Shown piece after piece: positions 35,870 through 44,779 of a stretch of 64,000 nt of DNA. The stretch lies in the NCBI GenBank assembly GCA_025094145.1, contig JALLLS010000001.1:1302001-1366000 (forward strand). Direction: 5' to 3'. Source of the stretch: Spinellus fusiger (taxonomy: Eukaryota; Mucoromycota; Mucoromycetes; Mucorales; Phycomycetaceae). The notes beneath the pieces were generated by a model. It was not told where the DNA came from and made no database searches. It was given only the letters and a program-made list of their open reading frames with translations. Position 1 is the stretch's first letter; every line of letters starts with the position of its first letter. The position numbers and the translations under genes were made by a program.

Positions 35870-36994
35870 CTACTGGGGCTTTATTTTGCATATGTCTTGT
35901 AACTCTTTCATGGCCAAATACACAGGCAATGTCACTGAACAGGAGACAATAGGCGTAAGAACTACTAATAACACTGTCCATCGTGTTCTGGGACTGTCTA
36001 TCCACACCCACACCATCGTAGCCAGAGTAATACACACCACATCAGAACTAATACTGCCCTGTGCTGCTGTGTTGAAGAATGTCCACAGCCAGCGACTCAC
36101 AACAGCACGGAAAGAACAAAGAGCCACGCCTGGTGTTTCTGCTGACAATGATTGGATGGCTGCTGTCCACTGACTCATGTAGAGAACAGCATTGCCTCCT
36201 GCTGTAAGGAGATAGACAAGGCCAAGAAGAGCCGAAGACTCGGTTTGACTTTGTTTGGTGCTGTTTTCCACTGGACTCTTCTTCAGTAGGGGTAGAATCA
36301 ATAGACCATGCATGATCACTAGATTAGGCAGAAAGTACTCAGTGTCTACTAGCTGGGGAGCCATAAGAATAGTAGCCAGACCACCGAAACAGCAAAAGAG
36401 TAAAAGACATGTCATGGAGCGTGTAGGAGACACATGAGTGACAGGGAAGACACTCATGGCAGCAAGAAACAGACTGGTAGTGACAGAAATAGCCACCAAC
36501 TGTCCCAATAACATAAAGGCCCATGTATGAGGTATTCTACGGCGTGTTCCTAATGACGACTCAGTAGAGAATGGAGATAAACAAAAACAAAAAACAAAAA
36601 TACCTTCTACTGCCATAAGCGTAGTCAACACAGTGGCAGTGAACATGCATATTTGGTGACTCCAAAGCCAAGGAAAGGGACCTATGCTGACAATTCTCCA
36701 TGCGTCTTCAAACAGGTAGGTGTCATGAAGCCAGTGGGCCAATACATTGAGTCCAGTCAAGGGGGCCTTGGCAGCACTGTCTATACTGTACCATGCGTCA
36801 TAGCTCTCGTAAAAGTACTTGAACATGTAAGTCCATGTCGATGCCAATGACACCACAGCTACAGCACAGAGCACGCATGGATGATGGGAAGAGTGTCCGA
36901 GTGCCCTGACTATTGTGGGGGCTATGCAGCAGATAAGTAGGCCAATGACAGTAAAATACCCCACAAAAATAGAGACATCCCAAGGGTAATCCAT
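35870..36994 (-). CDS. Polytopic membrane protein, unknown function
   Basis: Single long exon of about 374 codons. The in-frame ATG is at 36994 (MDYPWDVSIF). The TTCTAG just before it could also be a splice acceptor, so an upstream exon is possible. About eight to nine hydrophobic spans are visible, for example FVGYFTVIGLLICCIAPTIV, HPCVLCAVAVVSLASTWTYM, MLLGQLVAISVTTSLFLAAM, MTCLLLFCCFGGLATILMAP and WTVLLVVLTPIVSCSVTLPV. The conserved-looking loop FKYFYESYDAWYSIDSAAKA sits between spans 2 and 3. I do not recognise the family. Its stop codon is only 13 bases from the DPM1 stop on the other strand, so the two 3' UTRs must overlap. Confidence 0.7.
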   Translation of the reverse strand: MDYPWDVSIFVGYFTVIGLLICCIAPTIVRALGHSSHHPCVLCAVAVVSLASTWTYMFKYFYESYDAWYSIDSAAKAPLTGLNVLAHWLHDTYLFEDAWRIVSIGPFPWLWSHQICMFTATVLTTLMAVEGIFVFCFCLSPFSTESSLGTRRRIPHTWAFMLLGQLVAISVTTSLFLAAMSVFPVTHVSPTRSMTCLLLFCCFGGLATILMAPQLVDTEYFLPNLVIMHGLLILPLLKKSPVENSTKQSQTESSALLGLVYLLTAGGNAVLYMSQWTAAIQSLSAETPGVALCSFRAVVSRWLWTFFNTAAQGSISSDVVCITLATMVWVWIDSPRTRWTVLLVVLTPIVSCSVTLPVYLAMKELQDICKIKPQ

Positions 36995-37211
36995 CCCTAG
37001 AAGCAATACAAAGAGAAAGAAAAGGGCTAATTCTTTACACTAAAATTAATCATCTATACATCGGCCCATATCTTTACACACACACACACACACAGACATA
37101 TCTACACACAGCAGTCAGTGATATTTATAATAGGGGAGCATCACGAATTTATGTACAAGCTCAGATTCAAATCTCTTTCTCTTCTCCTTCCTCTTCCTCT
37201 TTCTTTCCTTC

Positions 37212-39112
37212 TCAGATGCGCACAAGAAGCACAGTACAGTCATCGTAGTCTTGCAATTTAGAAGCAAAGAATCCATGGACACCTTCTCTGTTAACAAAGA
37301 ACCGAGATGTATTCACAAGCACATCTTTTGTGGGTTCATATGCCATAGAACCCAGTCTACGTGCAATGGCCTTGTTCTGTCGGTCAGCCAATTCTTCATA
37401 CATGTAATCAAATGTTCCGTCTGTACTCATCCACAAAAACTGTCCTTGGTTGGGACACACCTTTACAAAGGTCACATCTGGCTCACATGAAATAATCTTG
37501 CTTCCATCTTTCATTTTAAAGTCCAAATCCCCACAGGAACGGGCGACATTGAGGGAGGGAATACGTGCTTCTCTCGTACGGACTTTGTGATGGGCTGATT
37601 TGGGGAGCATGGAGTGGTCTTTGGGGAGCATGGGATGGTCTCTGGGCCTTATTCGTGCGTGTTTAAGGGCAAGACGCTTGGTGTAGCGATTTCCATCTTC
37701 CTTGAGTGTCTCCAACTCCACTTTGATCACACGGTTCTGCACCGCATCAACAAACTCACCGCCGTTCGCTAGTATCTCGCGTGCCAAGTGTTCCAAGTAC
37801 GGTTTATGGTCTTGGGAAGCAAATAAAATGTCCATCCCACAGTCTTTACTCTGTGTACTGGCTACGACAATGGACCGGGAATCCCCCACATTAACATTGA
37901 CTAGCCAATCTCCAAAGAACAGATTAATGACAAGCGTACACCCATCATTCTCTACTGTCTGTAGGTCTTCCAATTGACGGCGCTTGAGAGCCAGGTACTC
38001 TTCGTCCAAATCATCTACCATCAGCTTAATATCCCTTTCAAACCGTAAATGCACTTCTTGACTATCAAATTGGTCGGCTGTGTAGTGTGTACAAACCTGC
38101 TGAACTGCTGCCGGTGTTTTTTCTACAAAGAACTGTGCACAGCCATGTCCTCCATGTCCATCGGCAAGGATGAACATCCTCCCTACTACACAGGCACCAG
38201 GACTACACACTTCTGCTACTCTGAACATATCCTCACAGTGTTCTTTTGGGATTTTAATCTTTTCTTGGGATCTGAACCGTGGATAAGAGTAGCCCTTTTG
38301 CTGTGACACTGCAAAATGAGAGGCCAAAGAATAGTTGGCATGGGTGGTGTCAATAGAAGGGTGGGTGGGTGAGTCTGTCAGCAAAGAAGAGCACCAGCTG
38401 TGGATTGTGTCGTCGGTGGGGATTTCTGGCGGAGGTCTTTTTTTTTATATATCTTTTAGTTCAATCAAGTATAGCGACTTACAAGGGGGGAGGGACAGCA
38501 GGCTTGGGTGGCTTGGGGCGTGTCTTGAGGGTCTTTGCCCGTCTTCGATCGGTCCTCACTGTAGTTTCTGGCTCATAAAAGACGGGCGACTTGCGCAGAC
38601 GCTTGGTAGTAACAAGACCGTCCCTCCCCAGCAGTGATGATGATGTGACTGGTTCTTCTGGGACAATTTGCATGGCGGGAAGGGTGGTGTTGTTGAGAAC
38701 ACAAGCAGCAATACGGTAAGTCACACATCGTCCAGATTCATCTTTATCAATGTCAAAGGGATCTTCTTCTTCCAAGTGTCGGGCTGTCTTGCGTGAAAAG
38801 GAGATGATGCCTTGCACTGTGCTTTTCGGAGTTTCACCTCTGCTACAAAGTCAATGGGAGGGAAAATGGAATAGGAAAAAGAGATTCCTTGTTGACTTTC
38901 TCTCACTCTCTCACTCTCTCTCACTCTCTCTCTCACTCTTACCTTAGAGCCAACAAACGCATATTCCTCACTGCCACAACAAGTTGGGCAGCACTCATGG
39001 GTTGGTTCCCGTGATAGAACAGAGCTGCGATAATCTTCATAAACGATACATTCTTCCGTAGTGGCTCAGGAATCCTTAATTGGCTGAGTTCTGTGTCAAA
39101 TGAGGGCTTCAT
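37212..39112 (-). CDS. GDS1-like winged-helix domain joined to a PP2C (PPM) protein phosphatase
   Basis: Exons 38943-39112, 38483-38839 and 37212-38397 total 1713 bases, 570 residues. The N-terminal ~100 residues look like a fungal GDS1/HARE-type winged helix: FMKIIAALFYHGNQPMSAAQ, then GETPKSTVQGIISFSRKTAR and EEEDPFDI. From about residue 200 to the end lies a metal-dependent Ser/Thr phosphatase: FILADGHGGHG (metal Asp and Gly), DGCTLVINLF, VNVGDSRSIV, SQDHKP, ARSCGDLDFK, LWMSTDGTFDYM and DDCTVLLVRI. The fusion is forced by the data. The phosphatase frame has no ATG before its conserved region, and a GTAAGT donor at 38482 joins in phase to the CCACAG acceptor at 38398. If that intron is kept, translation stops at once (TTG TAA), leaving the winged helix alone. 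Two separate genes remain possible. Confidence 0.6.
38479..39112 (-). other. Winged-helix module of the fusion gene, with its own stop codon if intron 2 is retained
   Basis: This part reads as a complete 181-residue protein ending in KPAVPPPL-stop. The TAA (38479-38481) overlaps the GTAAGT splice donor. The region is basic (RTDRRRAKTLKTRPKPPK) and would suit a DNA-binding protein. It is listed separately because it may be annotated elsewhere as its own gene. Confidence 0.5.
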
Positions 39113-39174
39113 GAGATGGAGTAGCAGAAAAGACCATGGCCAAGGAGAGCGGGTATTGGATGCACCGTCTCGCG

Positions 39175-39182
39175 TGACGTCA
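39175..39182. promoter_or_regulatory. Palindromic CRE, TGACGTCA, in a 128-base divergent promoter
   Basis: Perfect ATF/CREB palindrome almost exactly midway between the start codons at 39112 (minus) and 39241 (plus). The site is symmetric and the spacer short, so one factor could drive both genes. Binding is inferred. Confidence 0.5.
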
Positions 39183-39240
39183 AATCTTCCTTGTCATTCG
39201 ATCTCCGGATCTTGCTTCTTGTAGGTTGTTGACAAGAAGC

Positions 39241-40197
39241 ATGAATGACGGTGTGTCGATTATTGTAGCTGTGTTTCTTATTCTCGTGGCACTGCGATGG
39301 ATGCTAGGTAGGAGCAGAAGAAAGCCCTAATTTCATTAACAAGTTAGGAGGGTCTTCTTCCCAGACTGAACAGACAAGAACAGTGAGAAGACAGCACCGA
39401 GTGACGCCGCAGATGGTACGCAAGACAGCCAAGGAGAGAATAACATAACATAACATAACATGTCATGTCATGTCATATCATGTCTATAGGTGGAATTGGT
39501 ACTTGCTATGTTTCCTAATATTCCTGTTCCTGCCATTATTGCTGACTTGCAGAGAACAGGAGCAGTGGAAACGACAGTAGACAATGCTTTACGTAATGGA
39601 GGTCTTCCTCTGGTAAGTACATTAGAGCGTAGTATGTATTCTAATAGAGATGGACGGTAGCCTCCTTCTCCTTCTCCTTCTTCCTCTCCCTCTCCCTCTC
39701 CTGCACCCGCTTCTCCCGCAGCTGCTTCTTCTTCTACTACAGCACGCAAACCACCCACACATACGAATTTGTTCAAGCGGTATCAGTTGGATACAAAGGC
39801 CGAACCACAGGAAGACAGTATAGAACCACCTAAAGTATGGGAGAACAGTGTTGAAAAGAGACAGGAAATGCTGCGAAAGAGAAAAGAGTTTATGGTACTC
39901 CAAGCAAGAAAGTAAGTGAAGATGAAGAATGCCTAGAACACACAATGGCTGCTGACACTTTCTAGGCGGCTAGCTGAGATGGAGAATGGAAAGAACAAAG
40001 AGAAAGCATCTCCAGTTAGCACTCCACCCATCCTATCCACCACTGCAGACACCACTGCAGACACCACCACAAAGAATGAGTCTGTGTTTGAGGAAATGTC
40101 AGTGGAAGAACTCAATACATTAACACCCGAGAAAAGACGACAGCACATGTTGGAGGCTATAGAGCGTAGAAAGACGGGAACTCAGGAAACTCTATAA
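39241..40197 (+). CDS. cue1: CUE1-like ER membrane protein with CUE ubiquitin-binding domain
   Basis: Yeast Cue1 anchors the ubiquitin-conjugating enzyme Ubc7 at the ER and activates it for ER-associated degradation. Exons 39241-39307, 39348-39415, 39490-39612, 39661-39911 and 39966-40197 total 741 bases, 246 residues. Layout matches Cue1: an N-terminal membrane anchor (SIIVAVFLILVALRWML), a QHRVTPQM linker, and a CUE domain with the MFP motif (LVLAMFPNIPVPAIIADLQR) ending NALRNGG. Next come a Ser/Pro linker, NLFKRYQL, and a basic helix KRQEMLRKRKEFMVLQARKR like the Ubc7-binding region. The tail ends with ELNTLTPEKRRQHML. The CUE double-Leu is replaced by AL. Intron 2 contains an AACAT/GTCAT pentamer array (39443-39482). 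Confidence 0.85.
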
Positions 40198-40807
40198 TGA
40201 AAATGTTCTAATGTAATCCACGCATTGCATTGCACTGTACATGAAGCTACATGTTTTGTTTGAATATGTCGTAGATAGTTTAATAAGGGGTGGGTGAAGT
40301 GTTTCTATAGGAACAGGTTGTTTCTATGAAAATAAGTTACTGTAGTGTCAATCACAAATAGAAGAATATGAAAATGTTTGGATATTCCTACAGACATTTA
40401 CTCTATATTCTATTTTTCAACTTGTTCTTCTGATAAATATTCTCTTACACATCTAGTGAAATGTTTTTATAGACATTCACTCTAATTTCATATAGGTGGT
40501 ACTTTATCAACAATCATTTATCAATTCAACATTCAATATTCAAAAAAAAAAAAAAACAATCAACATAACAACATAACAACAGGTTCATTGAGTGCTATAA
40601 ACCTTGAAAAGATCAATTCATTCGCACAAAGACAATACCTGTTGCTCCATTGAATAGATAGATGGATATAGATAGATAGATACAGAGAGAGAGGCCTGTC
40701 TTGTTCTTACAATAGTAAGATCTACATAGGCATAAACATCTATGGACTCATGATAAATGCAATACTTGCTTTGCTTTGCTTTGTTTTGTATTCATATGAA
40801 TATAAAA
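40198..40807. other. Convergent 3' intergenic region CUE1 / NUP42
   Basis: Spacer with a 14-base A run (40541-40554), repeated ACATAACA (40560-40580), GATAGATA runs (40655-40682) and TTTGCT repeats (40770-40785). No gene seen. Confidence 0.55.
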
Positions 40808-42348
40808 CTATCGACAATCAATAGGAGGCTCTAACTCTGGAATTTGTCCCATTTCGAATTCAGATGCTTGAAAAGCTATCCATGCAGGATCATTTTTGGC
40901 TAATGGACCTGTTTGGCTTGATATCGATGAATTAGGCTGCGTAGAGGTATTAGTAGTAGCTGGTGTTTGTGCAATAGACTGAGGTGGTGTAAAGGCACTT
41001 GCTCCCATTGCTGATGGCTGTCCAAAGGCTCCTGCTCCTGCTCCTGCTCCTCCCAATGTTGATATGGTTCCAAAGGCACTGGCAGTGGGTTTTTGTCCAA
41101 AGGCTCCTCCTCCCATGGACGATTTCTGTCCAAAAGCACTTGCTCCTGCTCCTGCTCCTCCCAATGTTGATGTTGTTCCAAAGGCACTGGCAGTGGGTTT
41201 TTGTCCAAAGGCTCCTCCTCCCATGGATGATGTCTGTCCAAAAGCACTTGCTCCCATTGCTAATGGCTGCCCAAAAGCACTTGCTCCCATTGCTGATGGC
41301 TGTCCAAAAGCACTTGCTCCCATTGCTGATGGTTGCCCAAAAGCACTTGCTCCCATTGCTGATGGCTGTCCAAAAGCACTTGCTCCTGTTGTTGATGGTT
41401 GCCCAAAAGCACTTGCTCCCATTGCTGATGGCTGTCCAAAGGCTCCTGTTCCTGCTCCTCCCAATGTTGATGTTGTTCCAAAGGCACTGGCAGTGGGTTT
41501 TTGTCCAAAGGCTCCTCCTCCAGTACTTGTACCTAAAGATGATGTCTGTCCAAAGGCACTTGTTCCCATGGATGATGTCTGTCCAAAGGCTCCTCCTCCT
41601 CCCAATGCTGATGTTGTTCCAAATGCACTGGTAGTAGGTTGTTGTCCAAAGGCTCCTCCTCCCATGGATGATGGCTGTCCAAAGGCCCCTCTTCCTGCTC
41701 CTCCCAATGCTGATGAGGAACTACCGAAACAACCATTTGTATTACCAAAAGCTCCTGTGGAGGCTTGCTGTCCAAAAGCTCCTGTAGAACCAACAAATGG
41801 TTCAAATTGCTGAGTAGTGGGTGTACCAAAACTACCGCCTGTATGTTTAGCTTTCTGAGCTTCATAGTGATTCAATGCTTCTTTAGTATTGCTGAGAATA
41901 GCGTTCACTTGTGTTTCCATGGCCTTGAGTGCTTCTTCGTGATTCGTTATCTAGAACAAGATAAATAAGCATGCAAAACTACTTTTTCTTTTTTCTTTTT
42001 TTTCACTAACAAATTGATTTGGATTGCCTGTAGTACGCATACTCGCATAATACAGTGCACGGTCTTCTTCCTGGCTTCTATCTGTGCCTACAATGAGGTT
42101 GGGTTCCTCTTTTGCTGGACCAAAAACACTCAGTCTCCACACAGGTCTTTCTTCGTTAAGACTTGTAGAGAAGACTCTCTCACTGGAAGCTCATGAGATA
42201 TAGTTCCAACACAACTGCCTTACTTATATTTTTCAGTGGCTACAGCACCTGAAGCCTTTCCTTTGACTCCATTGGGTAGAGTATGTTCAAAGTTACAATT
42301 GTTTCCACGTTGACATCGACCTTCTTGGAAGAATTTACACAGGACCAT
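40808..42348 (-). CDS. nup42: NUP42/NLP1-type FG nucleoporin with N-terminal CCCH zinc finger
   Basis: Cytoplasmic-face FG nucleoporin that works with GLE1 and the DEAD-box protein Dbp5 in mRNA export. Exons 42224-42348, 42011-42161 and 40808-41950 total 1419 bases, 472 residues. The protein begins MVLCKFFQEGRCQRGNNCNF with a C-x7-C-x5-C-x3-H zinc finger. PVWRLSVFGPAKEEPNLIVG follows, then a predicted helix NHEEALKAMETQVNAILSNT. From about residue 120 to 430 it is FG repeats, mostly 11-residue GQPSAMGASAF units. The C-terminus PAWIAFQASEFEMGQIPELE is the conserved motif that in yeast Nup42 contacts Gle1. The CCCH-FG-helix order fits NUP42 and no other FG nucleoporin. Confidence 0.87.
40998..41720. 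repeat. Coding FG tandem repeats of NUP42
   Basis: Near-perfect 33-base units (for example six consecutive copies between 41235 and 41440) nested in larger duplicated blocks that include TASAFGTTSTLGG. The repeats keep long shadow frames open on the opposite strand. Confidence 0.85.
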
Positions 42349-44779
42349 GATGCTATAGAAGATTTCACATGAGAATGCCTTGTAGATTTTATTGGCTTCT
42401 TTGAAAAAAGGCAGTCACATTACATTATCTGTTGAGCTCTTGTTTGCAAGGAATTAGATCCACTACTCTATCACTGAAGGTTACTAGTTACATATTGATA
42501 TTAACATTTTTTTAAAGAAGAGGATAATATATTAGTTAACATGCTAATAAATAGCATTTTATCATCATAGAGATAAATCCAATCCACAGGTGTATATGGA
42601 AATGTTCTGCCAATAGAAATGACATTTATAAGAAATAAGTGATACACTCAAAATGGCAATACTAGAAACTGACTCTACAGAAATAATCTTAGTTCAAAGA
42701 ATTCAGCAAATAAGCATAGAATTGGATGAATTCAACTATAGAACAATGAACTCTATAGATGACACCCTTGAGCTCATTAATATTGAATGTTGCATTCTTC
42801 ACTATTATACTAAGAAGATGAATTTACCTCTATCTATCATTGGCTTTTTTCATTTATCATAAACAATGACAAAAGATTAATTTAAACAGAAAAAATAGCA
42901 TACACACTCTTTATTGTATCTTGCTCACTTGTTGGCCTTATTTATAGTATTGAAGATGGAATGAAAAGAGTCCCTGTATTTCTAAGAAATGATTAGTATA
43001 GATGAAATAATAGTATACTTTGGAGCTACTCTATAACTTTAGATATAAAACATATTTTGATTCTAAGTTTTTTTTTTATTTTAATACTATGTTTTTTTCT
43101 TCCTCCTATCTTGGTATGATATGCTTTTATAGATAATATTTAAGACGAACTGATTATAAGTGAATTATATTATATTAACTATAATATTATTATTCTATTG
43201 TATCTTTTAATATAAACAGTTTACTTATCTATAGGCCTATCATCATGTATCGATGAATATAGAAGGTATTCTGAAATTGAATACAACTTAATTGGATACA
43301 CAAACACACATTATATCGGTGACTTAAATGATAGAATATAGAAATAGAATAAAATAAAGAGTTCTCTTATGAAAAGAGTCTACAATATAAACATAAGTCT
43401 AGTATAACAAAGAGTCGTGCTTTTATTAAGGAATAGAACTGATTTGACCTTAGGCTATCTATGATTTCTGAATATAATGTGCCAATGTGCGGAATTACAA
43501 GCAGTATGCCTGGAACCACTTCAGTGGAACTGGCGTAATATCAACTCATTATCGCCTTCTCCTCTTGTTACCAAGTTGGGACATTGTTTGACATAAATAG
43601 AGCGCTAATCTTATTAGCGACTTATTTATTTTCCAATAATCTATCGTTATAGAATATTTTAACTCCCTTACCATATCATTCGAAAGCGGATTTAAATCTG
43701 TTTCTCACTATTCATACACTTGAGTTTTTTTTTACCCCTGCCTAGGATGGTTACACTGTTGAAAGAGGGAAGAAAGAGAACTGGACTGAAAGCAGTATTA
43801 GATTACAATAGGTCTTTCATAGTGCTGTGAATACTTTTAACATGACAGCAACAGTCAGACTAATGATCTTTCAATGGTTGCTGATAAAGGAGTTTACTCT
43901 GATCTAACTCATACACTTTATGCCCGGTGGAGGAGTGAGTTGTTTCTTTTCTTTCCGAGTAGCACTACATTCTGTAACATATCAGAGAAGAGGATAAAGA
44001 CGATTAAAACCTGTCTGACACTTATTTACATTTCTGTTGTGTTCAATCTTTGGTTGACAAGACAGACATTTTACTTGATTTCCTTTGCATTGGCATAATT
44101 GAAAGATCACAGAACACCATGATTCACTCGGTCTGCTAACTGAGTAGAGAGAGAGAAAGAGAGCCATATTGACTCATAAAGGGGTGCTTTCAACAAATAT
44201 GTTTTAGTCTACATTTCTCAAGTGACAGGAATAATGGTTGGTAGAATGATGAAGGTTTGATCTTCTTTTGTGTAGCACTGCTGCAATTTAATCTATTGTC
44301 ATTAATCTATTGTCATGACAGCCTAAAGTTGAAGAGTGAATATCCATTTTATATGTTTGTTAAACTGTGAAAGAAAAGCTATACTAAAAGCAAAGACACA
44401 TAAAAACGGGCTTACAATCGATGAATGAATGAATAGGATAATCCAGGTATACTTAAGAGATAAATCACAATTAACAAATGTCTTATGAATAGACTCATTC
44501 TTCTTTTATAGTGTTAAAGAGTAATAAATGTAATACTAACCATCCATTCATATTAAATTATTTAGTGGATAGATATGGGCCTAGCTAATATATCATTATA
44601 TATCTATCTTTGCTTTCCTTCGGCAAAACAGTACTTGTCTGTACAGGACCGCTCATATCCTCTGAAAATAGCCCATCTCAATTTAAACCTTTACACCGCA
44701 ATGTTGCACAATTGGTATATATTTAACATGTTCTTGCTTAAATACCTCTCGATATCTCTTCTTCTTCTCGCTCCTTATT
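42349..44779. other. AT-rich intergenic region with hydrophobic leader frame near its right end
   Basis: About 2.4 kb. No gene is supported. The 69-codon ORF at 42653-42862 has no domain. Near the right end (44728-44790) is an ATG-initiated frame MFLLKYLSISLLLLAPYYVN that looks like a signal peptide but is one base out of phase with the mucin-like gene that follows. Confidence 0.5.

Noticed and set aside
41064..41813. Plus-strand frames of 249 and 211 codons
   Set aside because: They are opposite-strand shadows of the NUP42 FG repeats; the repeat unit keeps several frames open.
42653..42862. 69-codon plus-strand ORF
   Set aside because: Isolated in AT-rich spacer, no homology that I recognise, weak start context.
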